From positions 108,896,108 through 108,960,107 of the forward strand of contig CM063283.1 of NCBI GenBank assembly GCA_032173965.1: 64,000 nt of DNA, given 5' to 3'. Both the position numbers and the translations under genes were made by a program. This DNA is from Sitta carolinensis. Its lineage: Eukaryota > Chordata > Aves > Passeriformes > Sittidae. Under the pieces are notes generated by a model that worked only from the letters and a program-made list of their open reading frames with translations, did not search any database and was not told the DNA's origin. Of this stretch, positions 27,045 to 48,040 are shown one piece after another. Numbering within the stretch: the first letter of the stretch is position 1; every line of letters starts with the position of its first letter.

Positions 27045-29247
27045 CCAAACAAGAAAACCAATAAAACCAAAACCTCCAACAACAAAACCAGACAGACTTT
27101 CTAAAATTCTGAAAATATTTTTACATTTCTGTCTTGCTCAAGGAACATTTCTGCCAGTATTTTTAATACAAATTTTAAAAAGGTTTAAGACAATAAAAAC
27201 TCCTGATGTCTGAGCGCTAATGGAAACCATGGAAGACAAAGGAAAAAATCCATAGTGATTACCACCAGGCTTTTAAAATCTCCTATGTAAAAAGGCTTTT
27301 CTTCTTAATGAAACAACTTAAGAGTTTCACAAGGACAATCTGAAACATAAAGAATGTTTATAAGGATTTTTTTTCTTTAAAAAAAAAGGAAAAAAAAGTA
27401 CTTCTCTTACCATTCTTACATATCTGACACTATAAAAAGTTACTTGGGGTGTTGTGTCAGTACAAAGTAAGAATGCAAATGGAGCCAGAGCAAAATGCTT
27501 ACTCACTGGGATAAAACTGAAACATATAATCAGCGTACACCAGCTCTCAGAAGGATGTGTTGCAATGGTTACTCAAGTTCATGCTTATGTAAATCTGCAA
27601 TTTTCTTGGTATCTGATGAAGAAAACGACACCCTGGCCCCTCGTTATCTAAAGATCTATGTTAACTCAGGTCGTTTGCCACGCCAGTGAATAAACAGGTC
27701 ACCTCACACCAGATCAGCTGATCCAATTTTTGCACAAGGGAATTCAAAAGTAGTGTGTCTTCAAGCAAGGTCTGCTCCATGAAATAGAAGGTCTGGTAAC
27801 TGAATGGAAGGCATGGGTGCAGGAAAAGCCACAAACGCCTAAGAAACCTAAAATTATTCAGCTGAGATTTTGAGAAAGAGGCCTAGTGAACCTGAATTAC
27901 ATAGTATAGGAAAAAAACTTCCCTATATATGCAGAAATGGCTCAATATTTAGAAAATAACACTTATTTTAAATGACTATAAAAGAAGACAAATATAGCAA
28001 GTGTAATTCAAATCCCAGTTATTAAAAAAAAAAACCATTCCATGCCCCCCTCCCCTTTGTGAAGGCCTAAGCTTGTAATTACAAGGCACATCCTCTCTGA
28101 TTCTACTAATATATTGTTTTTTCTTATTCAAGATTAACAAGATGTTTTGCAATCCAGTGATGTGAACCTGGTAGGAGACTGAAAGCCTCCCAATCCTCAT
28201 TTCTGTTTCATATTCCTCTTCTCATAAAACTACACTACATGAGCTCCAGTTCATGACTGAGGAGGGAAACCAAACACAAATACAGACTGAAATGTTGCCA
28301 AAAAATACATTATCTAGGAAAATTCTACTAGTGAAGACCAAACATCTCTCTATTCATCCTGCTGGAGGGTATGAGAAGCAAGATTTCTGTATTAGTAATG
28401 TCAGCCAACATTGATTTTTAGCCTTTATCAATGGTTAAGAATTTGATTCATCATCTGAATCACCTTCCTGAAAGATTCTGTGAAAGAAATCCTCTGTGTA
28501 CCAAAGGACTATTGATGCTTTAACAGGAAGATTAAAAAACCCCTGGGGCTTTTGTGTACACCTGTAACTGATGAAAATCAAGCCAAAGCCTTAGTGTGGC
28601 TGAGCAGGTGGAAAGGACTCATCCATCTCTGACTACATGACTGCTAAATGCTATAGAGTGGGATAATTAGACATGATTTCTATTTGATTACACATTTCTA
28701 GTTTAGCCATTTTTTTCCAAAGGATGGTAAGAGTCTATTTTCCATTCTTTTGTGAAATAAAGTAATGAAAAGCCTAAGGACACAAAGCTAAAGAAAAGAG
28801 ATTACCTGCTATTACTAAAATGACAACTAATAGTATTAATTTAAAGTTGTATGCTGAGTTTTTCCAAATAATCATCTTCCCAGAAAGTCTGCAGTTTCAC
28901 CAGTTTCTGTATTTTAATATTGGGAAGTGAGGTATCTTTTATTATTACTTCTCTTTGCAGCACAGAAGTCAATACATGAATTTGTCAGCACACTGTAATT
29001 TTTAAAAAAGCCTTTGCATTTCATGAAAGACTTTAGGTTTCATATTTATTTTAAAAACTGGCCTCATAGATGAAAATCTGTCAAACCTGCTACCTCTAAA
29101 ACCTTTCAGTTTTTGTTCAATCCGACTGGAAGTACTGAAGGCAACCAGAACGCAGTAATTTTTTTCCTTGCAAAACAGATTGTTCTGACAACCACAATAG
29201 CAGTTCCTGTGTATTCTAGCATCTGCTGAGACACAAGAACAATTAGG

Positions 29248-29498
29248 GTGAAATCACAGCTCTAATTAAGATAAGGTGCTTGACTTCAGCAGGGGTTGTG
29301 ATTTCACTGGGGGAGTTCTAATTCGGGAGCTGTTTGCGCAGTTAAGCATGTGGCACGGAGAGATTGGCATCATCTACACGCTGCAAATGCCATCTGTATG
29401 CTCAGACTGAACAGTGGCTCTCAAGTAGCCATTTTCTACAATTTAATTCCCTTCAGTTGCAATCTGGAATGTAACTTTGTGAGCAGAAGGGAATTAAA
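29248..29498. other. Block with two inverted repeats and homeodomain-type cores
   Basis: Two inverted repeats follow each other: gtgaaatcaca (29248-29258) with tgtgatttcac (29297-29307), and tttaattccctt (29442-29453) with aagggaattaaa (29487-29498). TAATTA/TAATT-type homeodomain cores and an E-box (catctg) fall within the block, and its base composition is more even than the surrounding intron. This is the look of a conserved non-coding element, enhancer or structured RNA, but conservation cannot be tested from a single sequence. Confidence 0.4.
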
Positions 29499-30028
29499 CG
29501 TTGCTGTGCAAAAGCCATAATACCAAGTTTCTAGTTCAGCAACACTCGAAATCTGTTTTTCTTCTACAGTGAGGAAGACCATTTTTTCATGGAAACATAA
29601 TACTAAGCCACATGTAACTGTTACACACGACCATCACAAATTTACCTCAATAGGGTTATACAGAAACAGGTTTTACAATTAACCCTTAACAGCCCAAAGC
29701 AGCAATAAAATGTTCAAAGCCTAAGAAAGAGGATGATCATTCCTCAGCTTAGGAACTTTAGACTTCCTGAAGTATGAGATTAAATGGTCATATTATAAAG
29801 GGGCTTCCTAAATGCATAAGTTGAGGATCCCCTTTCCTATTTTTTTTCTGTAATAGGCTGTAAAGAGTTAAGGTGCTGATGAGATGAATATGAAGGCAGG
29901 GCTGAGTAGGTGGTTGGACCTACTCGTGTTCCGTTATCTTTGTTGTAAAATTGGTGTGCGTGATCTAACAGGACAGGCAGAAACAATTTCCCAGAAAGCA
30001 GTAACATTCAGCCATCAGCAGGCAGTTA

Positions 30029-31186
<1,158 letters not shown>

Positions 31187-31272
31187 AAGCATTTTTTGCA
31201 GTTGTTCTACAGTTTGATTTGCCACGCTGATTCCGTTTATTTCTCTGATCTCATCCCCTACATGTAGCGTAC
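31187..31272 (-). CDS. CASK: CASK exon: PDZ domain, central part (residues 528-556)
   Basis: After ACTCTGCAG the exon completes a glycine codon with GT and reads [20 protein letters not shown] and VEQLQKML, ending CTT|GTAAGT; 86 nt, start phase 1 and end phase 0. The [15 protein letters not shown] segment is the typical PDZ strand-turn-strand, and VEQLQKML is helix alpha-2, whose first position sets peptide class. Confidence 0.98.
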
Positions 31273-34523
<3,251 letters not shown>

Positions 34524-35401
34524 CTAAGATAAACCTGCAGGCTGCAAACACCTACAAACACACTGAGACTCTAAAACCTGCATGAGTTAATGAGATTTTT
34601 ACTGTAGGTACTTCCATGAGAATGATGCTGCCTCCCTTCCCCTCATCCTCTCGACACCTGCAGGGCGTCAGAGTGAATCCATCCCCATGTGCACAGACAG
34701 AGAATCAGCAACCTACCTTTCTGTGCAAACCATTCTATAGTGACTACTCCAGTAAAATGGAAATCTACTCAGACCCCACGGTATTTCACTCTAATAAAGG
34801 CAGACTGTGGATCAATACCGACTGAAGGAAGGAAATATTGCTTTTTTTATTGTTTACTATCATCATTGGTTCCATACTCTCCCCTTCCCCCAGAACCTGG
34901 ACCCAGCACCACCACCCTGAGTTCACAATGCTTGACAAAAATTACAGTGCAAACCAACAAACTGCTAAAACACTGCTTCATTTGCTTTCATTGGCTACTT
35001 CAGCAGCACTTCTAAAGTGTCATGTTATAAAATATAATTTCTTAAACACTTTATGTTCCCATTTCTCAAATCGATCTGAAACTATAGTTGGGAAGTCAGC
35101 ACTATAACGAGGGAACAAAATTCCCTTAACTAATTATACTTCGCCCACATTCCCTCCCATTTTTCCAGTATTTCAAGCCCACCTACACACATACTCTCTT
35201 TAGTTAAATACTAACCTATATCTGCATTTCCTATCATTTTTTCATCTTATTTTGTCAACCACTAAACTCAAACACGCAACAAGTTCTCTGCATTAGTCTG
35301 CACTACTGAAGCAACATATGAGAGACCTGGACCATATAAGTAAGTCAAACCACTTTAGCAATATTGAAATAAAATTTGAATTATTTGTGTGTCCATTTAT
35401 G

Positions 35402-35460
35402 TGTGGTGACTCCAATGCAGGTTAATGGTTGGACACAATGACCTCGGAGGTGATTCTGTG
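35402..35460 (+). mobile_element. CR1 LINE 3'-end fragment
   Basis: The stretch 'aggttaatggttggacacaa' followed by 'tgacctcggaggtgattctg' resembles the last 60 bases of avian CR1 (consensus from memory ends with a similar gttaatggttggactcgatgatctt-type segment and tgattctatg octamers). Only this short piece is recognisable, so orientation (plus) is clear but subfamily is not. Confidence 0.75.
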
Positions 35461-36917
35461 CCCCTGCCTGTATCTGTCACTCTCTCCACACTTTAATGTT
35501 ACATTTCTGATGTAATCTAGGTCCTTACATTTTATCCCATCAAATATTTACCCTATTTATATTATTTTTAGCAGTAACATTCACCTTGTAGGAGGCTAAA
35601 ACATGGCACTTCCAGCATTTTTAAAGATCCATAATGATACTAAATGACTTCTGAATATGTTCACAAAAATTAACACTAATTCAGAAATACACTGAAGTAC
35701 AGCAAGCTCAATTTAATATTGAAAACATTTAATAAAAGATTCCTACTGGACCTTACTAAAAGATGCCTGTTTTCAGGCATTTCTGCTATTTTTGATAATG
35801 TGTTTTTTCTTGTTTTCCCTTTGCATAACGTGATAATCCTGCTAAAAATTAGTTTAATGAAAACCACTGTTTTCTACTGTACTGCAGGAATCTGTCTGCA
35901 GAGAACAGCATAGGAAGGCATATGGTTTTATCCATATAATGATGGATAAAACTTCAATATGTCATTAAGCAAAAGTCTCCTAGCAAATATTTCAACTGCT
36001 ACAACACACTAAATTTATATAACAGAATCTTTTACATATGAAACTGGCATAGTCAAAAAACTACTGAAAGTTGTGTAATGAAATAAGAGCTCTTTGAAAT
36101 GTGCACATAATACATGAAAAATGAGGTACTTGACAATGCTTTAAGAATTCTTAAATTAATTATCTACTGAAAGACCTCATGCAAAATTTACACACATTTT
36201 TTAAGTAAGAATGTGAAACATGCACGGAATAAACTGATAATTTACTTCTGTAGCCATAAGGCACATGAGGGCAAAAGAAAATTAGAACAAGAGAACTCCT
36301 TGAAGATCTGTTACAGACACACTTTATCTGCTTTGGTTCTGAAAAGGCCTGCACACAGTTTAACCCACTAACACTGTGGTTAAGTAAACAAGATAGATTA
36401 TACTCTTTTTTCTTCTGATTAGGGATATACATTAGATTAAAAAAAACCCCAAACAAATCTAAAATAATCCATTATCATACAGGTGTTAACGCACACTCCT
36501 ACTTATTACACCTTCTTGATTACTGAATTAATGTGCCTTAATAACCAGAATATTGCTCTGTACACACCTGGAAAAGACATGGAGCGTGGGCTAACAATAT
36601 TGGTTTAGATAATTATTCCTTTTCCTAACAGTTTCCTTTAAAGTATAAAGGCTTTTGCTCTGAAGGAAAGTTTAGCAGAATGCAACAAACGTAAGAATAA
36701 TTTTATTCAAGTCTGCAACCCATAAAGGTGCATCTGGGAGCAGGAGTGGGAATGATGGAGAGGATGGAGCTGTCCCTGGCATCTGCAGACTCTGTGGTGT
36801 CTGCAGGTGTGGATCCACACTAACTTATGCTGCATTAATTGCTACTTTACATTCCCTTCTCATTCTGGCTCTGGCAGCATCCCTGTTATCCTAAATGCTT
36901 TTTACTAAATGGTTAGG

Positions 36918-36955
36918 TTTTTTCTTTTTTTTTTTTTTTTTTTTTCTTTTCTTTT
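36918..36955 (+). repeat. Poly-T tract, about 38 nt with C interruptions
   Basis: Nearly pure T with a few C bases. It reads as an A-rich stretch in the CASK transcript. It looks like a simple homopolymer repeat or an eroded retroposon tail; no element body is identified. Confidence 0.85.
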
Positions 36956-38725
36956 GAGCAATTTTCTACTAGTTCAGCCCAGGGCAACATTAAAGTGCAG
37001 TTCTAAATGAATGGCAGAACTACAAGGAAGAGGATGAAAGATGGGGAAAAGGGATATTGGGTTTCACCAACTGGCAATTTAGCCAGGGATGCCACAGACT
37101 ACTTGCTGAAATTACTCCTCATCAAAAGTACTTGTTATGGAATTGCAGCTTATTCCTTACGAATAGATTTGCAGCAAAATAATTCTGACAAATGGTTTTA
37201 GATTTATGAGCGTATCAGGGAACAGAGATACCTAAAAAAGAGGATTTTCAACTCAATTTTCCTGTCATTGGATTTGATACATGAAATTTCTATATACTAC
37301 AATCACTTATATTGATGCCTATTCTGAAAATAATTTATACTTAAAAAATGCTCTTTCTCTACTGTGCTTCATGTTTTAGCAACACTGTGGGGTAATTACA
37401 CAATCAAATGAACCTGTCAGATTCTAAATGAAGTTGAGTGTCAGAGAAAGGCTTTAAAAAAATCTTCCTTACAATATGGCTGAGTTCCATTCCACCTTGT
37501 TTTATGCTCTATTTCAAACAAGTGTTCCTGTTAAATGTTGGATCAGAGCTGTAACAAGCTTTGGACAGGATAGGTATCACCTCCAGGGAAAAACATCAAA
37601 GAGTGTTGCTGAATGGGCACAAACAAGTCCATGTCTGCATTAGCAATGAGTGCAGTGAAAAAGGAATGAATCAAAAAGTAATTGCATTAGTCAGGACCTG
37701 AGGTACACACTGAACACATTGCAGGAGGTTTTTCTTCTGACCAGCTTCCAACTCACCCTGTGGACAGTGTCCATCAACTGCTGGATTACACTGGCTCCTG
37801 GAACAAATTTCAGTTTAACTGAAAACAGTTGTTTTGCATGCTGTGAGAGCCTTATGTGATACAAACCAAACACTGTTAAGGGACAATCAGAAGATCACTC
37901 TAAAAACACACTCCTGATCTCATTAAAAGTACAAAATCAAATGGAGCCAAGGCTATAGGGGCCATCAAAAGAACACACTGGGACATGCAGCTACTCAGAT
38001 TTCATCTTATACCTGAAGAGGAGGTTGGTTTCAGCTCACTCTTTCCTGGAAATTATGTTTATCCTTCAGACTTACAGTAACTCAGCTTTCAGGAGAGCAA
38101 ATTCCACAAAGCCCCCTGCATATAATCCTCATGTTAGGGAAAGTCAAATCACACGATTTTTAAGCTGACAATAGTGTATAGCAGGTTTAAGCAAACATGT
38201 TTATTTCTCAATTTATGAACTTCACCTACAGCATAAACAAAAGAAATCCTTCAAATTAGTGGACTTCAGCAACTGGAACCAAACTACAAAGCAGTAATAT
38301 CCCTGAATTTAGGACAATTATTGCCCTCAAATTAGATTTGGGAAATAGACACAGTAAGTGTTGATATGTATCACAAACTCAACAGACTGTACAAACAACT
38401 GATTTATTCTAAAATAATATTACATTAACACTTATTTTGCAATGAATTCACACACCTTTACCCTAAGAAGACCTTTGGAAAAAGGAGGATCCCAGCTCTA
38501 TCTATGGACATCCAATAGGATTAATTCTTCTTTCCATGTGCAACACAGACCTTCAAAATCACAGTGAAACTGCTCCATAATTACATTACTCCAAACTGCT
38601 GACAGTTTTCAGCACAGTAATGAGGACCAACAGTAGCAGCAATACTAATTCTTTTGCCAAATCAGTAGGTTAGAAATACTCATTAATAGGTGTATTGTAT
38701 GCAGTTCCATCACTTGCAGATCTTA

Positions 38726-40400
<1,675 letters not shown>

Positions 40401-43400
40401 TTATATAAATTAATGAGTGTTTACAATAGCCTGCTTATGTTACCAGGATTAGAATGATTGTTAAACTGCAAAACCCACAGATGTTCTGTATACAAAATCT
40501 AGCAGCCTAGGGTTTTGGCTTTTCATTTTTAAACATTTCCTGATTTGAACAGTGCCATAGATTCAGAGTTCATAGGATGACATGGGAAAGTTCAAGAGGT
40601 TAAGGGCTTCTGCAAACCTCCCATGCTTTTGCCACATATTTAGAGAAACTATATTCTTCTACTAGAAATGAGCCTATGAATCTTGAATAAATGCTATAAA
40701 CCAAACATTCTGTTATAAAATCAAGCTAATGTGCATATCTCATTTTTCTCAATAAATCAAACCATCAAACATTCTGAACAGTAATTTAAATAAACCTTGG
40801 AATATGGGAAAATGCTCTTGAAGATAGAATGTTATAAAAGCCAAATATTCTGAGAACAGAAAAACCAACCTTCCAAGAATAAGTACTCATAAAAAGGGTA
40901 ACCTTATTTTACTAGGATTTTCTGACAGACAGAAGAATGTCATTGTATTTAAACAGGCTACTGCAAACCTTCCATGTTAATTATTTTTAAAAAATCCTTT
41001 TAAAAACCATTCAACTATGCAAAATACAACAGAAGAAAGAACTTTCTTCAAGTTTCAAACTAGAGTTAAGATATTACAGGCTTTTCATACAAACCTAACA
41101 GACTGTGCATGTTTTAAAGGAATAAGTGTATACTTAAGAATAAACAGATACTGTAATAAGCAGTATTTTCAAATAAAACCTTTTGGCTTACATTTCAAGT
41201 GATATAAAAATGGTCGTGCCTGTAATTATTTTCTAATTATGTTGGGCTACTTCTTTGATATATAGGACAGAAAAAAAGGCACAAATTTTTTAGGTAATTA
41301 GAGATTTTTATGATAACAATGGTGGTGAAATACTGCAACAAGTTGCCCAGGGAAATTGGGGGATTTCTCATATTGGAAATACTCAAAACTTAACCAAAAA
41401 TTCAAAATACTGGATGTAAAAAAGTATTCAAAATAAAAAAGCGACTCTAAAACCTTCAGCAAATCCTAATACTGCCAAGGATGAGGTGACAAGAAAGCCC
41501 CATTTAGGCTGCTCAGCAAGGAGTGCTCAGGAGCTTCCTCTGGGAAGTTCACAGCTGCACTGTTTGGCTTAGCATGGCCTTGGATGTTTGATAAAGGGAA
41601 TCTTGCCAGGACACAGAACTGCCCTCTTCTCTTTCTCACATGACATGAAATACCATTCAGTTTTAGGAGATACATAAACTGTCATAAACGCAATCCAACA
41701 CCACCATCACTTTCCTGGGTTAACAATTTAACAAACTGTTGAACATTTCAAGCCCATACACAAATAAGCACAAAACCAACAAGCAGTGTCACTTCCAAAA
41801 AACATTCCCTGCAGGACAGTCACACCACTCTCTTGGGGAAAAAAAAGTAGAAAAGTCAAGCTAAATAATTTTCTTCCAATACAACAACTTCACCTTGTGC
41901 TGCCAAAACACCACTAAACTCCACAGTTTAAGCAGCCTTGACCACTGTTGAAAGCTTTGAGATAAAATCATTCTGCTAGCTTGTAGTTCAGGAGATATTT
42001 TATTTGTGTACACAATTATTTGTTTTACCTTTTCTTAAATTAATTAACGAAATCTATCCAAACTCCAGCAACTGCAAAGTGCCATCCTTCTATGCCTGTT
42101 AAGAAACTGCACTGTGCACTGACCAAAGCACAGCAGAAAATGCACAATACCCACCACGAATATTACTGAATGTATTTTTCCTTTTTAAGAGTAAAGAAAT
42201 TACAGAAAAGTTACCTTGAAAATTTTTTTATTAGTTACTTCTAGCAATGGTTGAAAAGCTAAGTTGCTGATTTCCCTCCTTACTTGACCCCAAACAACCA
42301 GCAGTTTACAGAAACAATTTTTTCCCCACTAACATGGGAGAGTTATCTTCTGAGATTAGGAAGGAGGCGAAAAGAAAATTAGGGAACAGAGTTCCTCCAA
42401 GAATGTTTAGAAAAAAAATCAAGGCAAAGTTCAGACAAAACAAGGGTGCTTTTTTTTTTTCTACAGAGTCTTCACGTTGAGGCATGGCACTTAAATTTCA
42501 CCTTCTAGGACTTCTGCTTACTGAGGTTTGCTTCAAAGGCACCAAATTATTAGGAGGAACTCTGACAGCACTTAAAAGAAAAACTTTCATTTTTGCATTA
42601 AGGTTTAAGGATAATATATTACCCAAGGCAAGGGATCTATTCACTGTGGAGCTAGAACATGGCCTCACCCTGAGAAAGGATGTGGATTTGGTAGATTGTC
42701 TAGCACAAGGAGATCTCCTCATTTTGAAATGGCATACTCTAATTCAAGTTAGGTCATGGAGGTTTTTTTTTACAAGAGGTAAATGGAGCAAAGCTTATAA
42801 TATGCATTAATGCACCAGAACTGGTGAAGCAGTCCTGATTCCTTTGCAATCTTTAAAAAAGGACTGGTTTTGCAATATTTTTCAATATTTTTGCACTTAA
42901 ATACTAGCTGTTGCAAAAGCAATTTAGAATTAAGGAATTTACAGCTTACATGATTCATTTATGAAAGCATTTCACTACAGAGGTTTCATTAAGACACATT
43001 AAGATGAACATTGTCTCCCCTGGATATAAGAATCTAATACACCTTTACATGAGTGTTTTACAAAGTGTATAAGAAACTTGGAATGAAAACTGTTTGCACA
43101 CATCATAGTTTGAAGTGAACATTAATTACACCTACAGCCAGGCTCTGTATGCTCCCTGTGGTACAGAACACATCACTTTGTGCAGTTAGCTACAGCATTG
43201 TAACCACAGAAACCTGCCCTGTTCACAATGCTGCCTCCTCTCAGCAGCCCTGCAAATCTAAGTCCTACAGGGACCATACCAAAGGTGGTTTCTCATGGAG
43301 CAGAATGAACTGGCTCCTTCTTCACTGTCCTCTACAGGAAGCTTTTCTATGCAATACCACCAGATTTACAGCAGGACAAAATGTGTGCCCTAATCATGGG

Positions 43401-43515
43401 CTTTCACTCCCAGATCTGCTGGGATCTCTATTTTCCAGCAGATAACTCTGCCCCCTCAGCCCAGGAACCCAACATCCAACATCATTCAGCAATAAGCATA
43501 AACATATCAATTAAA

Positions 43516-43533
43516 AATTTATAATAATAATAA
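43516..43533 (+). repeat. TAA-type microsatellite, short
   Basis: A run of taataataataa followed by an A-run in intronic DNA. No function is suggested. Confidence 0.7.
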
Positions 43534-46500
43534 AAAAAGTAAAATGCCTCAACATATGTAACTTTTAGCATTTCCAGACTTTTGAATACTTTGCACCACA
43601 GCCTCACTCCTCAGCATCAGTTACTCTGCATTTCCTAGAAAGAAAATTGTAATTGAGAGCTCGCTCTAGACAAGACTAAGGATCCCAGCTGATGTATTAA
43701 CAAAACTTGACATAACAAAGTATATTGATAACTAATAAACAGAATAGTACTGCTTATCAAAAACACAAGTTTAGATTAAAATTTTACATGCTAGAACACA
43801 AAAGCTATGAAGAGAATACCCACAAGATGAGTTGCTATCAGTTGGCCAGCTTTTGCAGTGTCGAGACTTTTTGTCTTCTGCCTGTACAAAGGGAACTCGT
43901 CTCTTCTGATATTTAAAGCAGACAGCCCAAAGCCTAATCCACAATCAGGCAGGCGAGACAAAACAACAAACTCTTCTCTTCTGACTAGTTTTTCAGATGT
44001 GCAGAAATTCCTTTTTAACCATTTCCTGTAAGAGGAGTCAGAATACTGTCCCAATGCAACCACCATTCAATGTCACACTGAAAAACTGAGGTATGTCACA
44101 AGAAGCAGAAATTCAGCCTCACTGCCTGGTCTGATCTAGAATGTAATAAATCAGTAAGTATTTCATCTACCCAAACCTCAAAGTTTCTGTGAGGCAAATG
44201 AGTAACTTCTTAAAACAAGAGCTACTGAACTGCTAGAGCATAAAGCCCTCTGATTGTTCGAAACAAATACACATTTTGTGGGGATCCAGTTGCAGTTCAG
44301 ACCAGATACTCACTCTGCTGCCAAACTCAAATATTAAACCCCCACAGTAAACATCTAAAAATAAGCATTACAATATGTCCTTATATATTCAACTTTCTGA
44401 ACAGTTTAACAACACAGTGATATTAGAGGGCTGTTTCATCACTCTTAGGTTTTTGTACTATCTAAAAAATTCTTGTCTGGAGGTGCTGCCCCTTGCACAG
44501 CAGCATTTATTAACAAGGAGTGTTTTTGCTCTCTTTCCTCCCACAGCTTCCTATCCTGGATCTCCATTAATGTGCTCAGAGACTGAAAGAAATTCATGAC
44601 CTACTGAATAAGTAATACCCACAAGTAGCAGTGTCAAAGAATGGCTAAAATTGAAGGGCCAATTAGATAAATGCTACATCACTTCATTCTTTCCTCTACT
44701 AGTTCTGTTTCACATCTCCTTTTCTATGCAAAATATAATGTTCCCTTGGGTGCCTCTTTCCCTGGGATTCTAAGCCCTCAAGGAAACACATCTCTGGAGC
44801 TAATAACTCCTACTGGTAAACACAGAGTAGCAAGGTCACAGCAGAGACCTTATCTTCTACTTTGTTTGGAGACAGTTTATTGTTTCAACCCTCAGTTCTC
44901 CACTGTTAAGGGCTGTGCATAAAGTTCATTTTTACCATTTTAGCATCAGAGACCTAACATTTGCTTCCCAGCATAATGCTATGGAACATGTTACAGTTCC
45001 ATCCTGTATCCAAGTCCAAAGCATCTTTCAGACTCTACTCTGTGCCTGCTACAGCATTACAGGTTACAGCCCCCCACAGCTTCAAATCTTTTCCTGTCAT
45101 ACACTTGCTGTACAAGAGAAGCATAATCAACATTTGCACTCCAGTTCCTCACCCAGTGAAATGCTGAGCAATGCAAAACTAATTCAACAGAAGGGTTCAG
45201 GAAGCAGTTTAGCAGCTAAAATCAAGATTCCCTGACAGAGTGTTCACAGAAGACAGTCTGAAGCAGAACATTAATTCTGTCTGAACAAACAGGTGTTTGT
45301 TTCTGTCATGCCCCAAAACTGGCAGCTGCCAACACTGAAGCTTGCTAGGAAGCACTCAGATTTTCAGTAACACTGACAAGGGTTATGCAGATTTGAAATA
45401 CTCAGTTCCTCTGTGCATATTCACATTCAAACAACCCATGAATAATCTTTCCAGTAAAAATGTTGCAGAAGCAATTGGACCCTGAGTTTCAATTTTAAGT
45501 TTGATCATTCCCATGACAGAACCGAAATACATACTCTTCAAATTTTTAGAGGAACTTTTATCTGCAAAAAGCAGGCCAGCTGAACCTTGTTTTTAGAAGT
45601 CATCTACTTTCTTATATATTCATAATTTGTCTTTTAGAACAGAGTTAACACATGGTGCCACTTGTATCAGAAATAAACATAAAACCAGATTTTCTTACAC
45701 CTTTACCTACTACACATAACAGAAAATAATGCCAACTAAACCCAGTCAGCCGTATGCAATTTCAGCTTTTACTCGAAGCTGCTGTCTTTTTCTTGGATTA
45801 TTCCTCATCTAGGCTTCTTCACTTGTTTTGTTTTAAACTGAAATGTAACTTTTTGGAGGTAAGAACAGAGGAGAGAAACTCAGCTGGGCAAAACCATTTT
45901 TCTCTGTCCATTAGTTCAGTTTCCACTGCATGTGACTGGCGAACAAGTGTGCTCTAGAGAGTGAGAATGACAAATTTCACTACTCAAACCCTGAAATTCT
46001 CACCAGTGAAGCTAAATGCAAACTGGAGAATGTTTAATACATATTACCAGGTTGTTAATGACCACATTTCTGAGGCACACAGAAGATAATACCTGTTTCT
46101 TAGGGGTCAGTGCCTTGCTATGGGAGAAGAAGGAGATATATGAACTGATCTACTTAAAAAACTGACAGAATAAAAATCCTGACCCTTAATTGTGTTACAC
46201 ATGACAACAAACTGCTTGTCAGAGATGCCTGCTCTGTTGCCAGAACAGCATCTTAGTAGAACACAAATTATGAAGGTTTATTTTACCGAGGATGGACATG
46301 AATTAAATGATGGGTGAGAGATATGATATCTCTTTAGTCAAGGTGGAACCCTGAAATAACTGTAGGCTCCTTTGAGAAGGAAAACACATCCTCCAGCCAC
46401 AGCCAAAGGACTGTGCATGTATTGCCTCTGTAGTGATCCAAAGGGTAGAAAGGATTCCAGAAAGAAATCCTCTCCACTGCCTTCACAGGGTCTGTCATGG

Positions 46501-47250
46501 CAAGCTGGTGACATGAGAGCTGTAAGGAAAGCACCAGCCCAATCACCAGTGGCAGCAACAGGGAGAGGTGCCCTGTGGCACTAGACACTACCCATCAATA
46601 TTTTACCATGTATACCTTCCACTGACATATTCTGTATGCTTGGAAACATGAGTGGAACCAGAAGGTTAAGGTAAAGAATACTGAAAGGGTTTTTCATCCT
46701 GCTATGTAGCTAAGTTTTGGCATATCTGTTACGTATCTTTCGATCAAAACCTTAAAAAGTGAAAATGCATCCAAGTTTAAATTCTCTCAAAAGGTTATAA
46801 TGCTGTAGCAAAACTGCAGGCAGTGATGAACTGTGGGGAAATCACACAAAGTTCAGTCTGAAACAAAGACTACACAAATCTCTGCAGCTCCACACACTGA
46901 TACAGTGAGAAACAGATTCAAGGACGTTTATGCTTACACTGGTTCAGACCCCTCAGATACTCAGTAATATCTGACTTGTACATTCTATTTCTTTGCAAGG
47001 GGTGAAGTTTCTACCTTCAGTTTACATGAGCTACAAACAAATTTTAGCTCTGTTGTAGAATACATTCTTTTTAGCAGAGATGATCAAGGGCTATGCACTT
47101 ACTCTGTAAAATCAAATCCATAACGCTTCAGAGGCAAAAGTGCCAAGGAAAGGACTACATTTGTAAAAAAAACCTCCAGGGTGTGTGCATTTCTTCCTCC
47201 ACAACTGACTTTTTGAATTGTGCCTCTGGATTTGCTTCACAGTTACCAAG

Positions 47251-47275
47251 AAGATTTTTATTTACTTATTTATTT
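47251..47275 (+). repeat. TTTA-type microsatellite, degenerate
   Basis: Short run of imperfect ttta/ttat units (tttttatttacttatttatt). No function is suggested. Confidence 0.7.
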
Positions 47276-48040
47276 CAAGTTGTCTCATAGAAGTACTGAA
47301 AATGAATGGTTATGCTACTCCTCAAAATCACAGCAGACATTAGTTTCTTCTATTTAATTTCAGGACTCCCCAAATGTCTCATTCATGTATGATGAACCCA
47401 GACTCCAGTGTCTGACAGCATTTTATTTCCTTACAAAGTAGGTCTCTAACCTAGTAATTTCTCTCCTATTTTAAGGAAAACCCAGATTAATACTCATCAT
47501 AAAAGTTTTATTGACTGTAGAAGCTGCAGTTCTCCACAAGTGACAGCAGATGTTAAAGACATGCCAGACAGTACACACATGTAACCAGACTATATTCTGC
47601 TCACACTGCAAATGTTTTAACATCTTTTGCAAAGATGAAATATGCCAAACTAGGATGAGATAAAGGTACTGCTTTGCACATGGCAGTACCAACAAAACCA
47701 GCACAGCAGTTGGAAAACCAATACAGTCATATTCAAAGGTCCCATTTAAAAAAAGCAAAACACTCTCACTCTGGAATGTACCAGTGGTAGTGCTGGGAAA
47801 ACTTTGGCCTTAGAAATTATTTCCCAAGGTACTCTAACACAGTAGTGACTTCAAGGACACAAAAATCTCATTATTTCAATAACAGAGTTACTTTTTTTTT
47901 CTTTTTTACTGCACCAGGTATAATTGAAGCTGATCTTAAAAAAAAAAAAGGCAAAGCACTTTTTAGAGATGACACCATGCAGCTGATCAGATACAAGCAA
48001 CCATAAAAGACACAGGTGCTGGAGGGAGTTTAGATAAAGG

